From: Arthrobacter sp. UM1
Lineage (GTDB): Bacteria; Actinomycetota; Actinomycetes; Actinomycetales; Micrococcaceae
DNA length: 64,000 nucleotides
NCBI RefSeq assembly: GCF_020483305.1
Contig: NZ_JACWAB010000001.1
Coordinates: 434,001 to 498,000 of the forward strand
Reading direction: 5' to 3'
Positions 32,785 through 42,066 of the stretch are shown here, piece by piece (the stretch's first letter is position 1; each line of letters opens with the position of its first letter). A model generated the notes under the pieces. The model made no database searches and was not told the origin of the DNA. It saw nothing but the letters and a program-made list of their open reading frames with translations. The position numbers and the translations under genes are program-made.

Positions 32785-32960
32785 CGGGGTCGCGGACGCG
32801 CCTCCCCAGCCCGCGCCCCTCCGCCGGGGTGGAGCTGCGGCGCGCCCGACGAGTATCCTGCCAGGGAGAGCGAACCGCACCGCCCGCGCGCCGCCGGTGC
32901 GCGGTGCCCGGACACGGGGCGCTCCGTGAATCGACTTCATCCGAAGAGAGAGTTGTAGCG

Positions 32961-34412
32961 GTGGACCAGAAACCCGACGACACGACCCAGCCCACCTCGG
33001 ACGCCGAGCAGGCGGCCGCATCCGAGCAGGGCGCCCCGGCCTCGGCCGAGGCTCCGGCTCCCGCCGAGGCCCCGACGCCCGCTGAGACGCCCACTCCTGC
33101 CGAGGCTCCCCAGGCTCCCGCCGCGGCGCCGAGCGAGAAGCCCGTGAAGATGGACGCCGTCGCCACCTCCCTGGAGGAGGCGCGGAGGTTCGGGCGCGTG
33201 GACGAGGAGGGTCACGTGTTCGTCCTCGTGGGCGAGAACGAGTACGCCGTCGGGCAGTATCCGGGCGGGGACGCGGACGAGGCGCTCCTCTACTTCGCCA
33301 AGAAGCACGACGACGTCGCCAACCAGGTCGCGCTGCTGGAGGCCCGCGTCGCAAGCGGCAACGTTCCCGGCAATCTGACGAAGACCCTGCAGCAGATCTC
33401 CCTCCAGGTGGCGGACCACCGGTTCGTCGGCGACCTCGAGGCCCTGGCCGCCCGGATCGAGTCGCTGCGGGAGAAGGCGGCCACGGCCCAGGAGGCCGCC
33501 AAGGCCCGCACTGCCGAGCAGTCGGCCGAGTCGCTCAAGGCCCGCGAGGCCGTCGTCGCCGAGGCGGAGCAGATCGCCGCCAAGGACCCGGCCAAGGTCC
33601 AGTGGAAGCAGTCCTCGGCCCGGATGGCCGAGCTCTTCGACGAGTGGCAGCGCCTGCAGAAGGCCGGCCCGCGCCAGTCCAAGTCCGTCGAGGACGGCCT
33701 CTGGAAGCGTTTCCGCGGCGCCCGCACCGCCTTCGAGAAGCACCGCCGCGCGCACTTCAGCCGCCTCGACGCCGACCACGCCGAGGCGAAGGCCGTCAAG
33801 GAGAAGCTCATCAAGCGCGCCGAGGAGCTCTCCACCTCCACGGACTGGGGCGTCACGGCCGGCAAGTACCGGGACCTCATGACCGAGTGGAAGGCCGCCA
33901 AGCGCGCTTCCCGCAAGGACGACGACGCCCTCTGGGCCCGCTTCCGCGCCGCGCAGGACGTCTTCTTCAACGCCCGCAAGGCGGTCAACGAGGAGATCGA
34001 CGCGGAGTACCGCCAGAACCTCGCCGTCAAGGAGGAGATCCTCAAGCGCGCGCAGTCCATCCTGCCCGTCAAGGACGTCTCCGCCGCGAAGAAGCAGTTC
34101 GCGTCCATCCGCGACGAGTGGGAGGCCGCAGGCAAGGTCCCCCGCAAGGACATCGGCCGCATGGACGCCGGAATCCGCAAGATCGAGGACGCCATCCGCC
34201 AGGCCGAGCGCGAGGAGTGGGACCGCACCAACCCCGAGACGCAGGCGCGCAAGGACTCGGCGCTCAGCCAGCTCGACGACTCGCTGGCCAAGCTCGAGCG
34301 GGCCCTGGAGCGCGCCGAGGCCTCGGGAGACGCCAAGGCCATCGCCGCCGCCAAGGAGGAGCTGGAGACCAAGCGCAGCCTCGCGGAGATGTTCCGCAAC
34401 GCCCAGCGCTGA
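32961..34412 (+). CDS. DUF349 domain-containing protein
   Basis: A protein of about 483 residues of unknown function. The N-terminal 60 residues are a disordered Pro/Ala/Thr/Glu stretch with PAEAPTPAETPTPAEAP-type repeats. The rest is helical and charged and contains several DUF349 repeats, each with a Trp-rich pattern such as FDEWQRLQKAGP, LWKRFRGARTAFE, LMTEWKAAKRASRKDDDALWARFRAA and IRDEWEAAGKVPRKD. Coiled coils are likely. DUF349 proteins are widespread in Actinobacteria near rel or aspS; a link to ribosomes or nucleic acid has been suggested but not settled. GTG at 32961 is the chosen start. A very strong hairpin follows the stop. Confidence 0.82.
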   Translation: MDQKPDDTTQPTSDAEQAAASEQGAPASAEAPAPAEAPTPAETPTPAEAPQAPAAAPSEKPVKMDAVATSLEEARRFGRVDEEGHVFVLVGENEYAVGQYPGGDADEALLYFAKKHDDVANQVALLEARVASGNVPGNLTKTLQQISLQVADHRFVGDLEALAARIESLREKAATAQEAAKARTAEQSAESLKAREAVVAEAEQIAAKDPAKVQWKQSSARMAELFDEWQRLQKAGPRQSKSVEDGLWKRFRGARTAFEKHRRAHFSRLDADHAEAKAVKEKLIKRAEELSTSTDWGVTAGKYRDLMTEWKAAKRASRKDDDALWARFRAAQDVFFNARKAVNEEIDAEYRQNLAVKEEILKRAQSILPVKDVSAAKKQFASIRDEWEAAGKVPRKDIGRMDAGIRKIEDAIRQAEREEWDRTNPETQARKDSALSQLDDSLAKLERALERAEASGDAKAIAAAKEELETKRSLAEMFRNAQR

Positions 34413-34453
34413 CCTCGGCCAAGGGCGGGGCGGCCTCGCTCCACAGGAGGACC

Positions 34454-34502
34454 ACGGCGCCGGTCCTCAGAACGTTGTCCACGTTCTGGGGACCGGCGCC
34501 GT
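34454..34502 (+). terminator. 21-bp stem hairpin after the DUF349 gene
   Basis: Bases 34454-34474 pair with 34482-34502 across a 7-base loop, with a single G-T wobble in 21 pairs. The core is ACGGCGCCGGTCC/GGACCGGCGCCGT. TTCTGCTCC follows. It is well placed as the terminator of the DUF349 gene. Its length is unusual. Confidence 0.75.
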
Positions 34503-34522
34503 TCTGCTCCCCCGGATGGGGC

Positions 34523-34528
34523 TATAAC
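34523..34528 (+). promoter_or_regulatory. -10 box TATAAC for the AbiEi-like gene (leaderless type)
   Basis: TATAAC ends 6 bases before the ATG at 34535, and no Shine-Dalgarno sequence is present. The box starts about 20 bases after the big hairpin. Transcription would begin at or next to the A of ATG. Confidence 0.5.
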
Positions 34529-34534
34529 TGCATC

Positions 34535-35101
34535 ATGCGTTATGTGACTCTTCCCGACGGCCGGACTCTCACCACGGAGTTCACCGCGGCCGAGCGCTCG
34601 GCCATGGAGCGGGACGGCCTCATCCGCTCCGTGCTCCCGGACGTCTGGGTGGCCTGCGGAACCGAGGAGACCCCGGCTCTGCGGGCGCGGCTCGCCTCCT
34701 TCTGCATCCCGCCGCGACTGCGCCGGCGCGTGGTGGTGGGGTGGGCCTCCGCCGCATGGGTGTACGGGTGGGCGGCTCCCCCGGCGCGGCTCGAGGTTCT
34801 CATCGACCAGTCCAGCCGGACCACGAGCGCCCACCGCGCCGCTCCGCGGCTCCTCATCCACGAGGTGCGGGATCCGCTGGACCGGAGCGTGAACTTCGGG
34901 CCGGTCTTCGTGTCCGACGACGTCCGGACCATCCTCGACGTCGCGAGCCGGTGCGCACCGGACGAGGCCGAGGCGATCCTGAGAACCGCGTTCCGCTCGG
35001 TGCAGACCCGGAGACGGCTCGAAGCCTACCTGCGGCTCGAGCGCTCCGAGCGGGTCCAGCGCGGGGCGGCGCGAGTGCGCAAGCTCCTCCGGGAGGGCTG
35101 A
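34535..35101 (+). CDS. Hypothetical protein, AbiEi-like
   Basis: 188 residues, Arg-rich. The pattern LIRSVLPDVWVA then RRRVVVGWASAAWVYGW resembles the post-HTH part of AbiEi-type (type IV antitoxin-like) proteins found as single genes in many Actinobacteria. The C-terminal VRTILDVASRCAPDEAEAILRTAFR is helical. No AbiEii-like nucleotidyltransferase toxin is adjacent, so a toxin-antitoxin role is not supported. The assignment is by remembered pattern only. The gene is probably leaderless, and its stop codon lies in a 14-bp tandem duplication. Confidence 0.5.
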   Translation: MRYVTLPDGRTLTTEFTAAERSAMERDGLIRSVLPDVWVACGTEETPALRARLASFCIPPRLRRRVVVGWASAAWVYGWAAPPARLEVLIDQSSRTTSAHRAAPRLLIHEVRDPLDRSVNFGPVFVSDDVRTILDVASRCAPDEAEAILRTAFRSVQTRRRLEAYLRLERSERVQRGAARVRKLLREG

Positions 35102-35126
35102 GCGAGGCCGTCTGAGCGAGGCCGTC
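35099..35126 (+). repeat. 14-bp tandem duplication starting at a stop codon
   Basis: TGAGCGAGGCCGTC is present twice in direct tandem (35099-35112, 35113-35126), followed by a partial third copy TGGGCGGGGC. The first TGA is the stop of the AbiEi-like gene. Confidence 0.85.
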
Positions 35127-35145
35127 TGGGCGGGGCTGCGCCGGC

Positions 35146-37407
35146 TCAGTCCTGGCGTCGGTTGCCGGAGACGCGGTAGACGTCGTAGACGCCGTCGATC
35201 TTTCTCACGGCCGAGAGCACATGGTCCAGGTAGCGCGGGTCCGTCATCTCGAAGGAGAAGCGAGAGCGCGCCACACGGTCATGCGTGGTCTGGACGGAGG
35301 CAGCGAGGATGTTGACGCGGTGCTCGCTGAGGACCCGTGTGACGTCGGAGAGCAGGTTCTTCCGGTCCAGCGCCTCCACCTGGATGTCCACGAGGTAGAC
35401 GCCCTTCTCCGCACCCGTCCAGGAGACGGGCACGATCCGATCCGACTGCCCCAGCAGGGCCTCCGCGTTGGTGCAGTCCCGCCGGTGCACGGAGACGCCG
35501 TGGCCTCGGGTGACGAACCCCAGGATCTCGTCCGGCGGAACGGGAGTGCAGCATTTGGCCAGCTTCACCCACAGGTCGGAGTCCCCCTGGACCTTGACCA
35601 CGCCGTCCGAGGTGCGCCCGGCCTTCGGCGCGGAGATCGTGATGGGCTCCCGGACCTCCGCGACGGTCTCGCCGTAGTTGGCCTCGAGGTGCTGGATGAC
35701 GGACTGGGTCGAGGTGGTCCCCTCCCCGATCGCCGCGTACAGGGACGCGATGTCCGCCAGTCCCTGCGACTCGGCGAAGGCCCGGAGGCGGTCCTGGGAC
35801 AGGAGCTTCTGGACCGGCAGGTTCCGCTTGCGCATGGCCCGGGTGAGCGCGTCGCGGCCGGACTCGATGGCCTCCTCGCGCCGCTCCCGGCTGAACCAGT
35901 GGCGGATCTTGGACTTGGCCCGGCCCGAGGTGACGAACTCCAGCCAGTCCCGGCTCGGCCCGGCGCCCTCGGCCTTCGAGGTGATGATCTCCACCCAGTC
36001 GCCGTTCTGCAGCTGGCTCGAGAGGGGCACGAGCCGCCCGTTGACGCGGGCGCCGATGGTCCGGTGCCCCACGTCCGTGTGGACCGAGTAGGCGAAGTCC
36101 ACGGGCGTGGAGCCCGCCGGCAGCGCCTGGATGTCCCCCTTCGGCGTGAAGACGTAGACCTCCGCCGCGTTCATCTCATACCGCAGGGACTCGAGGAACT
36201 CCCCCGCGTCCCGGGTCTCCTGCTGCCAGTCCATGATGGACCGCAGCCAGCGCATGTCCGTGGGCGTGTTCTCCGGCTGGGCGTGGGGCTGCTGCTTGTA
36301 CTTCCAGTGGGCGGCGATGCCGTACTCGGCCCGCCGGTGCATCTCGTGCGTGCGGATCTGGAACTCCACGGGCCGGCCGCCGGGGCCGATCACCGTGGTG
36401 TGGAGCGACTGGTACAGGTTGAACTTGGGACTCGCGATGTAGTCCTTGAAGCGGCCGGGCATGGGCGACCAGTGGCTGTGGATGATGCCGAGGGTGGCGT
36501 AGCAGTCCCGGACGGAGTCGACGAGGATCCGGATGCCGGTGAGATCGTGGATCTCGTCGAACTCCTTCCCGCGGACGATCATCTTCTGGTACACGGAGTA
36601 GTAGTGCTTCGGGCGGCCCGTGATGGTGAACTTGATCCGCGCCGCCTGCAGATCCGCGCTGACCGCCTCACGGACGTGGGCGAGGTACTTCTCCCGCTCG
36701 GGAGTGCGCTGGCCGATGAGGCGGACGATCTCCTCATACCGCTTGGGGTAGAGCACCGCGAAGGAGAGGTCCTCGAGCTCCCACTTCACCGTGTTCATGC
36801 CGAGCCTGTGGGCGAGCGGCGCGAAGATCTCGAGGGTCTCCCGCGCCTTGCGCTGGGCTGACTCGGGCGAGACGTACCGCCAGGTCCGGGCGTTGTGGAG
36901 CCGGTCCGCGAGCTTGATGATGAGGACCCGGATGTCGCTGGACATCGCGATGACCATCTTTCGGACGGTCTCCGCCTGGGTGGCGTCCCCGTACTTGACC
37001 TTGTCCAGCTTGGTGACGCCGTCCACGAGCATGGCGACCTCGTCCGAGAAGTCCTTGCGGACCTGGTCGAGCGAGTAGTCCGTGTCCTCCACCGTGTCGT
37101 GGAGCAGCGCCGCCTGGAGCGTGGTCCCCGTGAACCCCATCTGGGCGAGGATCGAGGCGACGGCCACGGGATGGGTGATGTAGGGGTCCCCCGAGCGGCG
37201 CTTCTGGCCCTCGTGCTGTCGCTCGGCAACCCGATAGGCCTTCCGGACGGGCTCCAGGTCCGCGCGGGGGCTCGAGGCGCGGATCTGCCGGAGAAGCGGA
37301 TCGAGGATCGGGGTGGCGCTCTGGGGAGCGCGCCCCGCCAGGCGGGCGAGCGGCGAGAGGACGGAAGCGCGGCGCTCCCGATGTGCCGAGTCGTCTCCGA
37401 TGCTCAT
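35146..37407 (-). CDS. rel: Bifunctional (p)ppGpp synthetase/hydrolase Rel
   Basis: Stringent-response enzyme of 753 residues. The HD hydrolase domain has [13 protein letters not shown] and [10 protein letters not shown] (His103-Asp104). The synthetase domain has [13 protein letters not shown] and [11 protein letters not shown]; the RxKD form marks a bifunctional enzyme. A TGS domain ([19 protein letters not shown]), the Cys-containing [18 protein letters not shown] region and a C-terminal ACT domain follow, so it should bind stalled ribosomes. It lies downstream of secF beyond a hairpin, so it probably has its own promoter. Confidence 0.97.
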   Translation of the reverse strand: MSIGDDSAHRERRASVLSPLARLAGRAPQSATPILDPLLRQIRASSPRADLEPVRKAYRVAERQHEGQKRRSGDPYITHPVAVASILAQMGFTGTTLQAALLHDTVEDTDYSLDQVRKDFSDEVAMLVDGVTKLDKVKYGDATQAETVRKMVIAMSSDIRVLIIKLADRLHNARTWRYVSPESAQRKARETLEIFAPLAHRLGMNTVKWELEDLSFAVLYPKRYEEIVRLIGQRTPEREKYLAHVREAVSADLQAARIKFTITGRPKHYYSVYQKMIVRGKEFDEIHDLTGIRILVDSVRDCYATLGIIHSHWSPMPGRFKDYIASPKFNLYQSLHTTVIGPGGRPVEFQIRTHEMHRRAEYGIAAHWKYKQQPHAQPENTPTDMRWLRSIMDWQQETRDAGEFLESLRYEMNAAEVYVFTPKGDIQALPAGSTPVDFAYSVHTDVGHRTIGARVNGRLVPLSSQLQNGDWVEIITSKAEGAGPSRDWLEFVTSGRAKSKIRHWFSRERREEAIESGRDALTRAMRKRNLPVQKLLSQDRLRAFAESQGLADIASLYAAIGEGTTSTQSVIQHLEANYGETVAEVREPITISAPKAGRTSDGVVKVQGDSDLWVKLAKCCTPVPPDEILGFVTRGHGVSVHRRDCTNAEALLGQSDRIVPVSWTGAEKGVYLVDIQVEALDRKNLLSDVTRVLSEHRVNILAASVQTTHDRVARSRFSFEMTDPRYLDHVLSAVRKIDGVYDVYRVSGNRRQD

Positions 37408-37463
37408 GCTGCCTCCTCCGCTCCGGCCCCGGCCTTCGGCTGCCGCAGCCGCCCGAGATGCAC

Positions 37464-37499
37464 TCTGACCCGCCCCCGTCGGAACGGGAGCGGGTCAGA
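37464..37499 (-). terminator. Hairpin after secF
   Basis: TCTGACCCGC (37464-37473) pairs with GCGGGTCAGA (37490-37499), and CCCGT (37475-37479) pairs with ACGGG (37484-37488), leaving a 4-base loop. It lies in the 173-base gap between secF and rel. I see no open frame in the rest of that gap. Confidence 0.65.
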
Positions 37500-37580
37500 A
37501 CAGTGTAACCGGGTCAGGCCGCGAGGCCGGCCTCAGCCGAGTCTCGCCGCCCTGTGCCAGCGGCCCGGGTCCGGGCCGGG

Positions 37581-38597
37581 TCAGCGGGCCGGTGCCGCCG
37601 CTGCCGCGTCGTCGTCGGCCATCGAGAGCGGATGCGCCCCGACGGAGTCCTCGGGCACGCCGTCGTCGATCCCCTTCTCCTTCTCGCGGAGCGCCGCGTA
37701 GAGCGGCGCCTGAACGAAGATCGTGGCGAGCGTTGCCACGATGATGCCCACGAAGAGCGAGAGCGAGAGGTCCTTGAGCGTGCCCGCGCCGAGCAGGAAG
37801 GCGCCGATGAAGAGGATGGCGCCCACGGGGAGCACGGCGACGACGGAGGTGTTGATCGAGCGGACCAGCGTCTGGTTGATGGCGAGGTTGACCGAGTCGG
37901 CGAATCTGCGCCGCCCCTTCCCGGCCTTGGTGTTCTCGCGGATCTTGTCGAAGACCACGACCGTGTCGTAGAGCGAGTAGCTGAGGATCGTGAGGAAGCC
38001 GATGACGGCGCTCGGCGTCACCTCGAAGCCCGTGGCCGCGTACACGCCGCCCGTGACGATGAGCACCACGAAGAGCCCGGCGATCGCCGCCAGCGACATC
38101 TTCCACGTGCGGAAGTAGACCGCCATGAGCAGCGCCACGAGCACCACGAAGAGGATGAAGCCCATGAGCGCCCGCTTGGAGACGTCCTGGCCCCACGTGG
38201 GTCCCACGAAGTTGCTCGTCACCTTGTCGTCCGAGACGCCGTAGGCCTTCATGAGGCCCTTCTTGACGTCGAGCGTCTGCGTGTCGGAGAGCTTCTCCGT
38301 CTGCACGCGGACGGTGCCCGGAGCCACCTTGGCCACCTCGGGCTGGGAGCCCGGGACGACGGCGCCGACGGCCTCCTCGCCCGGCTTCACGTCCGTGTGG
38401 GAGGCCTGCGAGACGGTGAACTCGGATCCGCCGCGGAAGTCGATGCCCATGTTGAACCCGCCCCGGAAGACGGGGATGAGCACGGAGAGGAGCACGATCA
38501 CGGCGGTGATGCCGAACCACAGGCGCTTCCGGCCGACGAAGTCGTACGACTTCTCCCCGGAGTAGAGGGCGTTGCCCCAGTCAGCGAGCTTTTTCAC
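37581..38597 (-). CDS. secF: Protein translocase subunit SecF
   Basis: Works with SecD to pull exported proteins across the membrane with the proton gradient. The 338 residues have a first membrane helix, the FNMGIDFRGGSEFTV signature of the periplasmic (here extracytoplasmic) domain, then five more helices including ALMGFILFVVLVALLMAVYF and VIGFLTILSYSLYDTVVVFDKIREN. The ATG overlaps the secD stop. The C-terminal tail is Asp/Ala-rich. Confidence 0.97.
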   Translation of the reverse strand: MKKLADWGNALYSGEKSYDFVGRKRLWFGITAVIVLLSVLIPVFRGGFNMGIDFRGGSEFTVSQASHTDVKPGEEAVGAVVPGSQPEVAKVAPGTVRVQTEKLSDTQTLDVKKGLMKAYGVSDDKVTSNFVGPTWGQDVSKRALMGFILFVVLVALLMAVYFRTWKMSLAAIAGLFVVLIVTGGVYAATGFEVTPSAVIGFLTILSYSLYDTVVVFDKIRENTKAGKGRRRFADSVNLAINQTLVRSINTSVVAVLPVGAILFIGAFLLGAGTLKDLSLSLFVGIIVATLATIFVQAPLYAALREKEKGIDDGVPEDSVGAHPLSMADDDAAAAAPAR

Positions 38598-40393
38598 GCG
38601 TCTCCCTCCTGGTCAGGGCGGTTGCTGCGGCTGCGCTCGGCGGCCCGGCGCTCCGCGATGGTCATCGGCCCCTCGTCCCGGGACTCGGTGCGCCGGGACC
38701 TGCGCGAACGGCGGTCCGGGCCCTCTCCGGGCTCCCGGAGGCGGCCGGCGCCCCGGTAGAGGGGAACGGCGCCGAGGGTCCGCGGGTCCAGCCCTGAGAG
38801 CGGGTGGCCCTCGCGGAAGAACCGCGTGCGGGAGAGGAGCTCCAGCATCGGATGCGTGAAGAGGAACACCACGATGAGGTCGGCGATGGCGGTCAGACCG
38901 AGCGTGAAGGCGAATCCGCGGACGTTGCCGACGGCCGCGATGAAGAGCACCACCGCGGCGAGCAGGTTGACCGCCTTCGAGGCGAGAATGGTCCGCTTGG
39001 CGCGAGACCAGCCGATCTCCACGGCCGAGCCCAGGGTTCTGCCGTCCCGCAGCTCGTCTCGGATGCGCTCGAAGTAGACGATGAACGAGTCCGCCGTGAG
39101 GCCGATGGCCACGATGATGCCCGCGACGCCGGCCAGGGAGAGGCGGTAGTTGGCGGTGACGCCGAGCAGGGCGATCGCCACATACGTCACGACTCCCGCC
39201 ACGAGAAGCGAGCCGATGGTGACCAGGGCCAGCAGGCGGTACTGGAAGAACGAGTAGACCGCCACGAGCGCGAGTCCGATGAGGCCTGCGATGAGGCCCA
39301 TCTTCAGCTGCTCCTGGCCGAGGGTCGCCGAGATCTGCTGCTCCGACTCGATGTTGAAGCTGATCGGCAGCGCGCCGTAGCGCAGCTGCTCGGCGAGGGC
39401 CTTGGCGCTCTCCTCGTTGAAGCTTCCCGTGATCTGGGGCTTGCCGTCCGAGATGACCGCCTGGGACATCGGCGCGGAGATGACCTTGCCGTCCAGCATG
39501 ATGGCGAACTGGCCGCGCGGGCTCGGGTTGAGCTTCGTCAGGCGCTCCGTGACCTTCTTGAAGGTCTCCGTGCCCTTGGAGTTGAACTCGAGGTTCACGG
39601 CCCACTGTCCCGTGCTCACGCCGCCCTGGCCCTGGACCTGCGCGGCGTTCGCCGTGGCGATGTCCGTTCCGGGCACCTCGACCGGGCCGAGGATGTACTT
39701 GGCCGGCCGGCCGCCCGAGTACTCGCAGGCGACGGTCGGCTTCGAGGGATCAGACTGCTCCTGCTTCTCCCCCGGCGCCGGCGGCTTGGTGCAGTCCTTG
39801 GCCTCGTACGCCTTGCGGACGTCCTTCGTGATCCAGTTCGGGTCCGAGGCGTTCGCGGGCTTGCCCTTCGGCTCCTTGATCTTCGCGTCCGGGGTCGGCT
39901 TGGAGGCCTTGGCCGGCGCGCCGGTCTCGAGCACGGGGCGGAACTCCATGTCCGCGGACGCCTGGATGAGCTGGCGGGTCTTGGCGCTCGGCGTGTCGGG
40001 AAGGCTCACGACGACGTTGCGGCCGTTCTGCGTGGTGATCTCCGCCTCGGACACGCCCGCGCCGTCGACGCGCTGGCGGATGATGTCCACGGCCTGGTTG
40101 AGCTGGTCCTCGTTGACCGGCTTGTTGCCGGCCGTCTTCGGGGCCAGGATCATCTGGGTGCCGCCCTCGAGGTCGAGCGCGAGCTTCGGGGAGAACGCAG
40201 GGGTCCCCTTGCTGGAGATCAGGGCCATCGCGCCGAGCGAGGCCAGCAGCAGCACGATGAGCGTGGTCAGAGCGGCCCAGGGGCGACCGCCGCGATGACG
40301 GCGCGGCGCTCCCCGACGAGCCGCCGGACGCGACGAGGCCCGCTTCTCCCCGCGGAGGGAGCGGCCGGTGGGTGCGGTGCGGTGCTGGCTCAA
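38594..40393 (-). CDS. secD: Protein translocase subunit SecD
   Basis: A partner of SecF with 599 residues. An Arg-rich cytoplasmic N-terminus of about 45 residues is followed by the first membrane helix. Next come LALDLEGGTQMILAP, the extracytoplasmic P1 domain (DGAGVSEAEITTQNG) with a low-complexity Lys/Pro insertion, then five helices and TADSFIVYFERIRDELRDG. ATG overlaps the yajC stop (ATGA), so yajC-secD-secF is one coupled operon. Confidence 0.97.
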   Translation of the reverse strand: MSQHRTAPTGRSLRGEKRASSRPAARRGAPRRHRGGRPWAALTTLIVLLLASLGAMALISSKGTPAFSPKLALDLEGGTQMILAPKTAGNKPVNEDQLNQAVDIIRQRVDGAGVSEAEITTQNGRNVVVSLPDTPSAKTRQLIQASADMEFRPVLETGAPAKASKPTPDAKIKEPKGKPANASDPNWITKDVRKAYEAKDCTKPPAPGEKQEQSDPSKPTVACEYSGGRPAKYILGPVEVPGTDIATANAAQVQGQGGVSTGQWAVNLEFNSKGTETFKKVTERLTKLNPSPRGQFAIMLDGKVISAPMSQAVISDGKPQITGSFNEESAKALAEQLRYGALPISFNIESEQQISATLGQEQLKMGLIAGLIGLALVAVYSFFQYRLLALVTIGSLLVAGVVTYVAIALLGVTANYRLSLAGVAGIIVAIGLTADSFIVYFERIRDELRDGRTLGSAVEIGWSRAKRTILASKAVNLLAAVVLFIAAVGNVRGFAFTLGLTAIADLIVVFLFTHPMLELLSRTRFFREGHPLSGLDPRTLGAVPLYRGAGRLREPGEGPDRRSRRSRRTESRDEGPMTIAERRAAERSRSNRPDQEGDA

Positions 40394-40884
40394 CGCCGAC
40401 CCTCGAGCCCGTCCTCGCGACCCTCGGACGACGCCGTCCCGAACGTGTCGTCCTGGACTCCGCGGCCGTCGCGGCCGAGACGGTCCTCGTGAGCAGAGCG
40501 GCCCGGTTCTGCCGTCTGGGCTCCGTCGAGGAGGTTCTCCTTCCCGGCGGGGCGGCTGTCAGCTGCGGCGACCCCGGCGTCGGGTGCCTGGGGCGCCGGG
40601 TTGAGGGCGCCGAGGTGCATGGTGACGCGCGTTCCGGGGGCGATCTCCACGAGAGCGGTCTGGGCTGCCTCGTCCTTGGAGACGACCGTTCCGAAGAGCC
40701 CTGACGAGGACATCACACGGTCCCCCGCGCTCATCCGGCTGCGCCGCTCCGCCGCCTGCTGCTGGGCCTTCCTTCCCCGGAAGACGAGGAACAGCATGAA
40801 GACGAGCATGAGCGCCGGCAGAAGGAACGTCGTGGGGTTCACTCCGGCCTCGGCGGCCACGGGCAGATGGGTCACAGTGGTCAC
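40390..40884 (-). CDS. yajC: Preprotein translocase subunit YajC
   Basis: A small SecDF-associated membrane protein. With GTG at 40884 it has 164 residues: a helix at about 18-36 (TTFLLPALMLVFMLFLVF), then the GRKAQQQAAERRSRMSAGDRVMSSSGLFGTVVS block typical of YajC. The unusually long, polar, Gly/Arg/Asp-rich C-terminal tail (about 80 residues) is not conserved in the family. An earlier in-frame ATG at 40923 is possible but adds no conserved sequence. A strong promoter lies 76 bases upstream. Confidence 0.9.
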   Translation of the reverse strand: MTTVTHLPVAAEAGVNPTTFLLPALMLVFMLFLVFRGRKAQQQAAERRSRMSAGDRVMSSSGLFGTVVSKDEAAQTALVEIAPGTRVTMHLGALNPAPQAPDAGVAAADSRPAGKENLLDGAQTAEPGRSAHEDRLGRDGRGVQDDTFGTASSEGREDGLEGRR

Positions 40885-40959
40885 GGTGGTCCGTTTCTCT
40901 CGAGGGCACGGGACAGCGCACACGCAGAGTGCGGGCGCCGCGCGGGCATTCAGCCTTGG

Positions 40960-40988
40960 ACTATACCGATTGAACCCGAACGTGTCAT
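40960..40988 (-). promoter_or_regulatory. Promoter of yajC-secD-secF
   Basis: On the minus strand ATGACA (40983-40988) and TATAGT (40960-40965) are separated by exactly 17 bases. They match the -35 and -10 consensus at five of six positions each. This is the best sigma-70-type promoter in the window. Confidence 0.7.
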
Positions 40989-41052
40989 GAATGCGGCAGA
41001 GCGTCCGCAGGATCGTCCGCCCCGACTGCAGCTCCTCATGCTCTGCAGGGCC

Positions 41053-42066
41053 TCAGCCGGCGTCCTCGCCGGGCGAAGTCCGCCCGAGGTGCGCGTAGGC
41101 GGCGGGCGTGGCGACGCGGCCGCGCGGGGTGCGGCCGAGGAGGCCTTCGCGGACGAGGTAGGGCTCCGCGACGGTCTCCACGGTCTCGATCTCCTCGCCC
41201 ACAGCGATGGCCAGCGTGGAGAGGCCCACGGGACCGCCGCCGAACTTGTCGATGAGGGACAGCAGCACGTTGCGGTCCAGACGGTCCAGTCCGCGCTCGT
41301 CCACCTCGTACATGGTCAGGGCCGTCGAGGCGTGCTCCTCCTCGATCGTGACCACGCCGTGCACCAGGGCCCAGTCCCGCACGCGGCGCAGGAGGCGGTT
41401 GGCGATGCGGGGAGTGCCGCGGGAGCGGCGGGCGATCTCCGCGAAGCCGGCGCTCGTCACCTGCAGGTCGATGAGCATGGCGGAGCGGCGCAGCACGAGC
41501 TCGAGCTCGTGGTCGGCGTAGAACTCGAGGTGTCCCGTGAATCCGAAGCGGTCTCGCAGCGGACCGGGCAGCAGCCCGGCGCGGGTCGTGGCGCCGACGA
41601 GGGTGAACTGGGGCAGCTCCAGCGGGATGGACGTGGCGCCGGCGCCCTTGCCGACGATGACGTCCACGCGGAAGTCCTCCATCGCCATGTACAGCATCTC
41701 CTCGGCCGGACGGGACATCCGGTGGATCTCGTCCAGGAAGAGCACCTCCCCGGGAACGAGCGAGGACAGGATGGCGGCGAGGTCTCCCGCATGCTGGATG
41801 GCCGGCCCGCTCGTGATGCGCAGCGGGGCCCCCATCTCCTGGGCCACGATCATGGCGAGCGTGGTCTTGCCGAGCCCGGGCGGCCCCGAGAGGAGCACGT
41901 GGTCCGCGGTGCGCTCCCGAAGCTGCGCCGCCTTGAGGACGAGGCCCAGCTGCTCGCGCACCCGCTCCTGACCGACGAAGTCGTCCAGGCTCTTGGGACG
42001 CAGCGCTCCCTCGAGCGCGCGCTCCTCCGGGTCCGCGGACGGCTGCATGAGATCGCGCTCGGTCAT
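41053..42066 (-). CDS. ruvB: Holliday junction branch migration ATPase RuvB
   Basis: Hexameric motor that drives branch migration with RuvA. 337 residues: Walker [10 protein letters not shown] at about 61-69, Walker [10 protein letters not shown], sensor [17 protein letters not shown] with the arginine finger, and a C-terminal winged helix. ATG overlaps the ruvA stop (ATGA). It is part of ruvC-ruvA-ruvB. Confidence 0.98.
   Translation of the reverse strand: MTERDLMQPSADPEERALEGALRPKSLDDFVGQERVREQLGLVLKAAQLRERTADHVLLSGPPGLGKTTLAMIVAQEMGAPLRITSGPAIQHAGDLAAILSSLVPGEVLFLDEIHRMSRPAEEMLYMAMEDFRVDVIVGKGAGATSIPLELPQFTLVGATTRAGLLPGPLRDRFGFTGHLEFYADHELELVLRRSAMLIDLQVTSAGFAEIARRSRGTPRIANRLLRRVRDWALVHGVVTIEEEHASTALTMYEVDERGLDRLDRNVLLSLIDKFGGGPVGLSTLAIAVGEEIETVETVAEPYLVREGLLGRTPRGRVATPAAYAHLGRTSPGEDAG

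Noticed and set aside
32870-32910. Inverted repeat GCACCGC/GCGGTGC before the DUF349 gene as a terminator or riboswitch
   Set aside because: It is short, has a 17-base loop and no recognisable aptamer. I treat it as a possible operator at most.
34454-34502. Half of a small mobile element or REP-like repeat
   Set aside because: The hairpin occurs once in the window, with no flanking target duplication or second copy.
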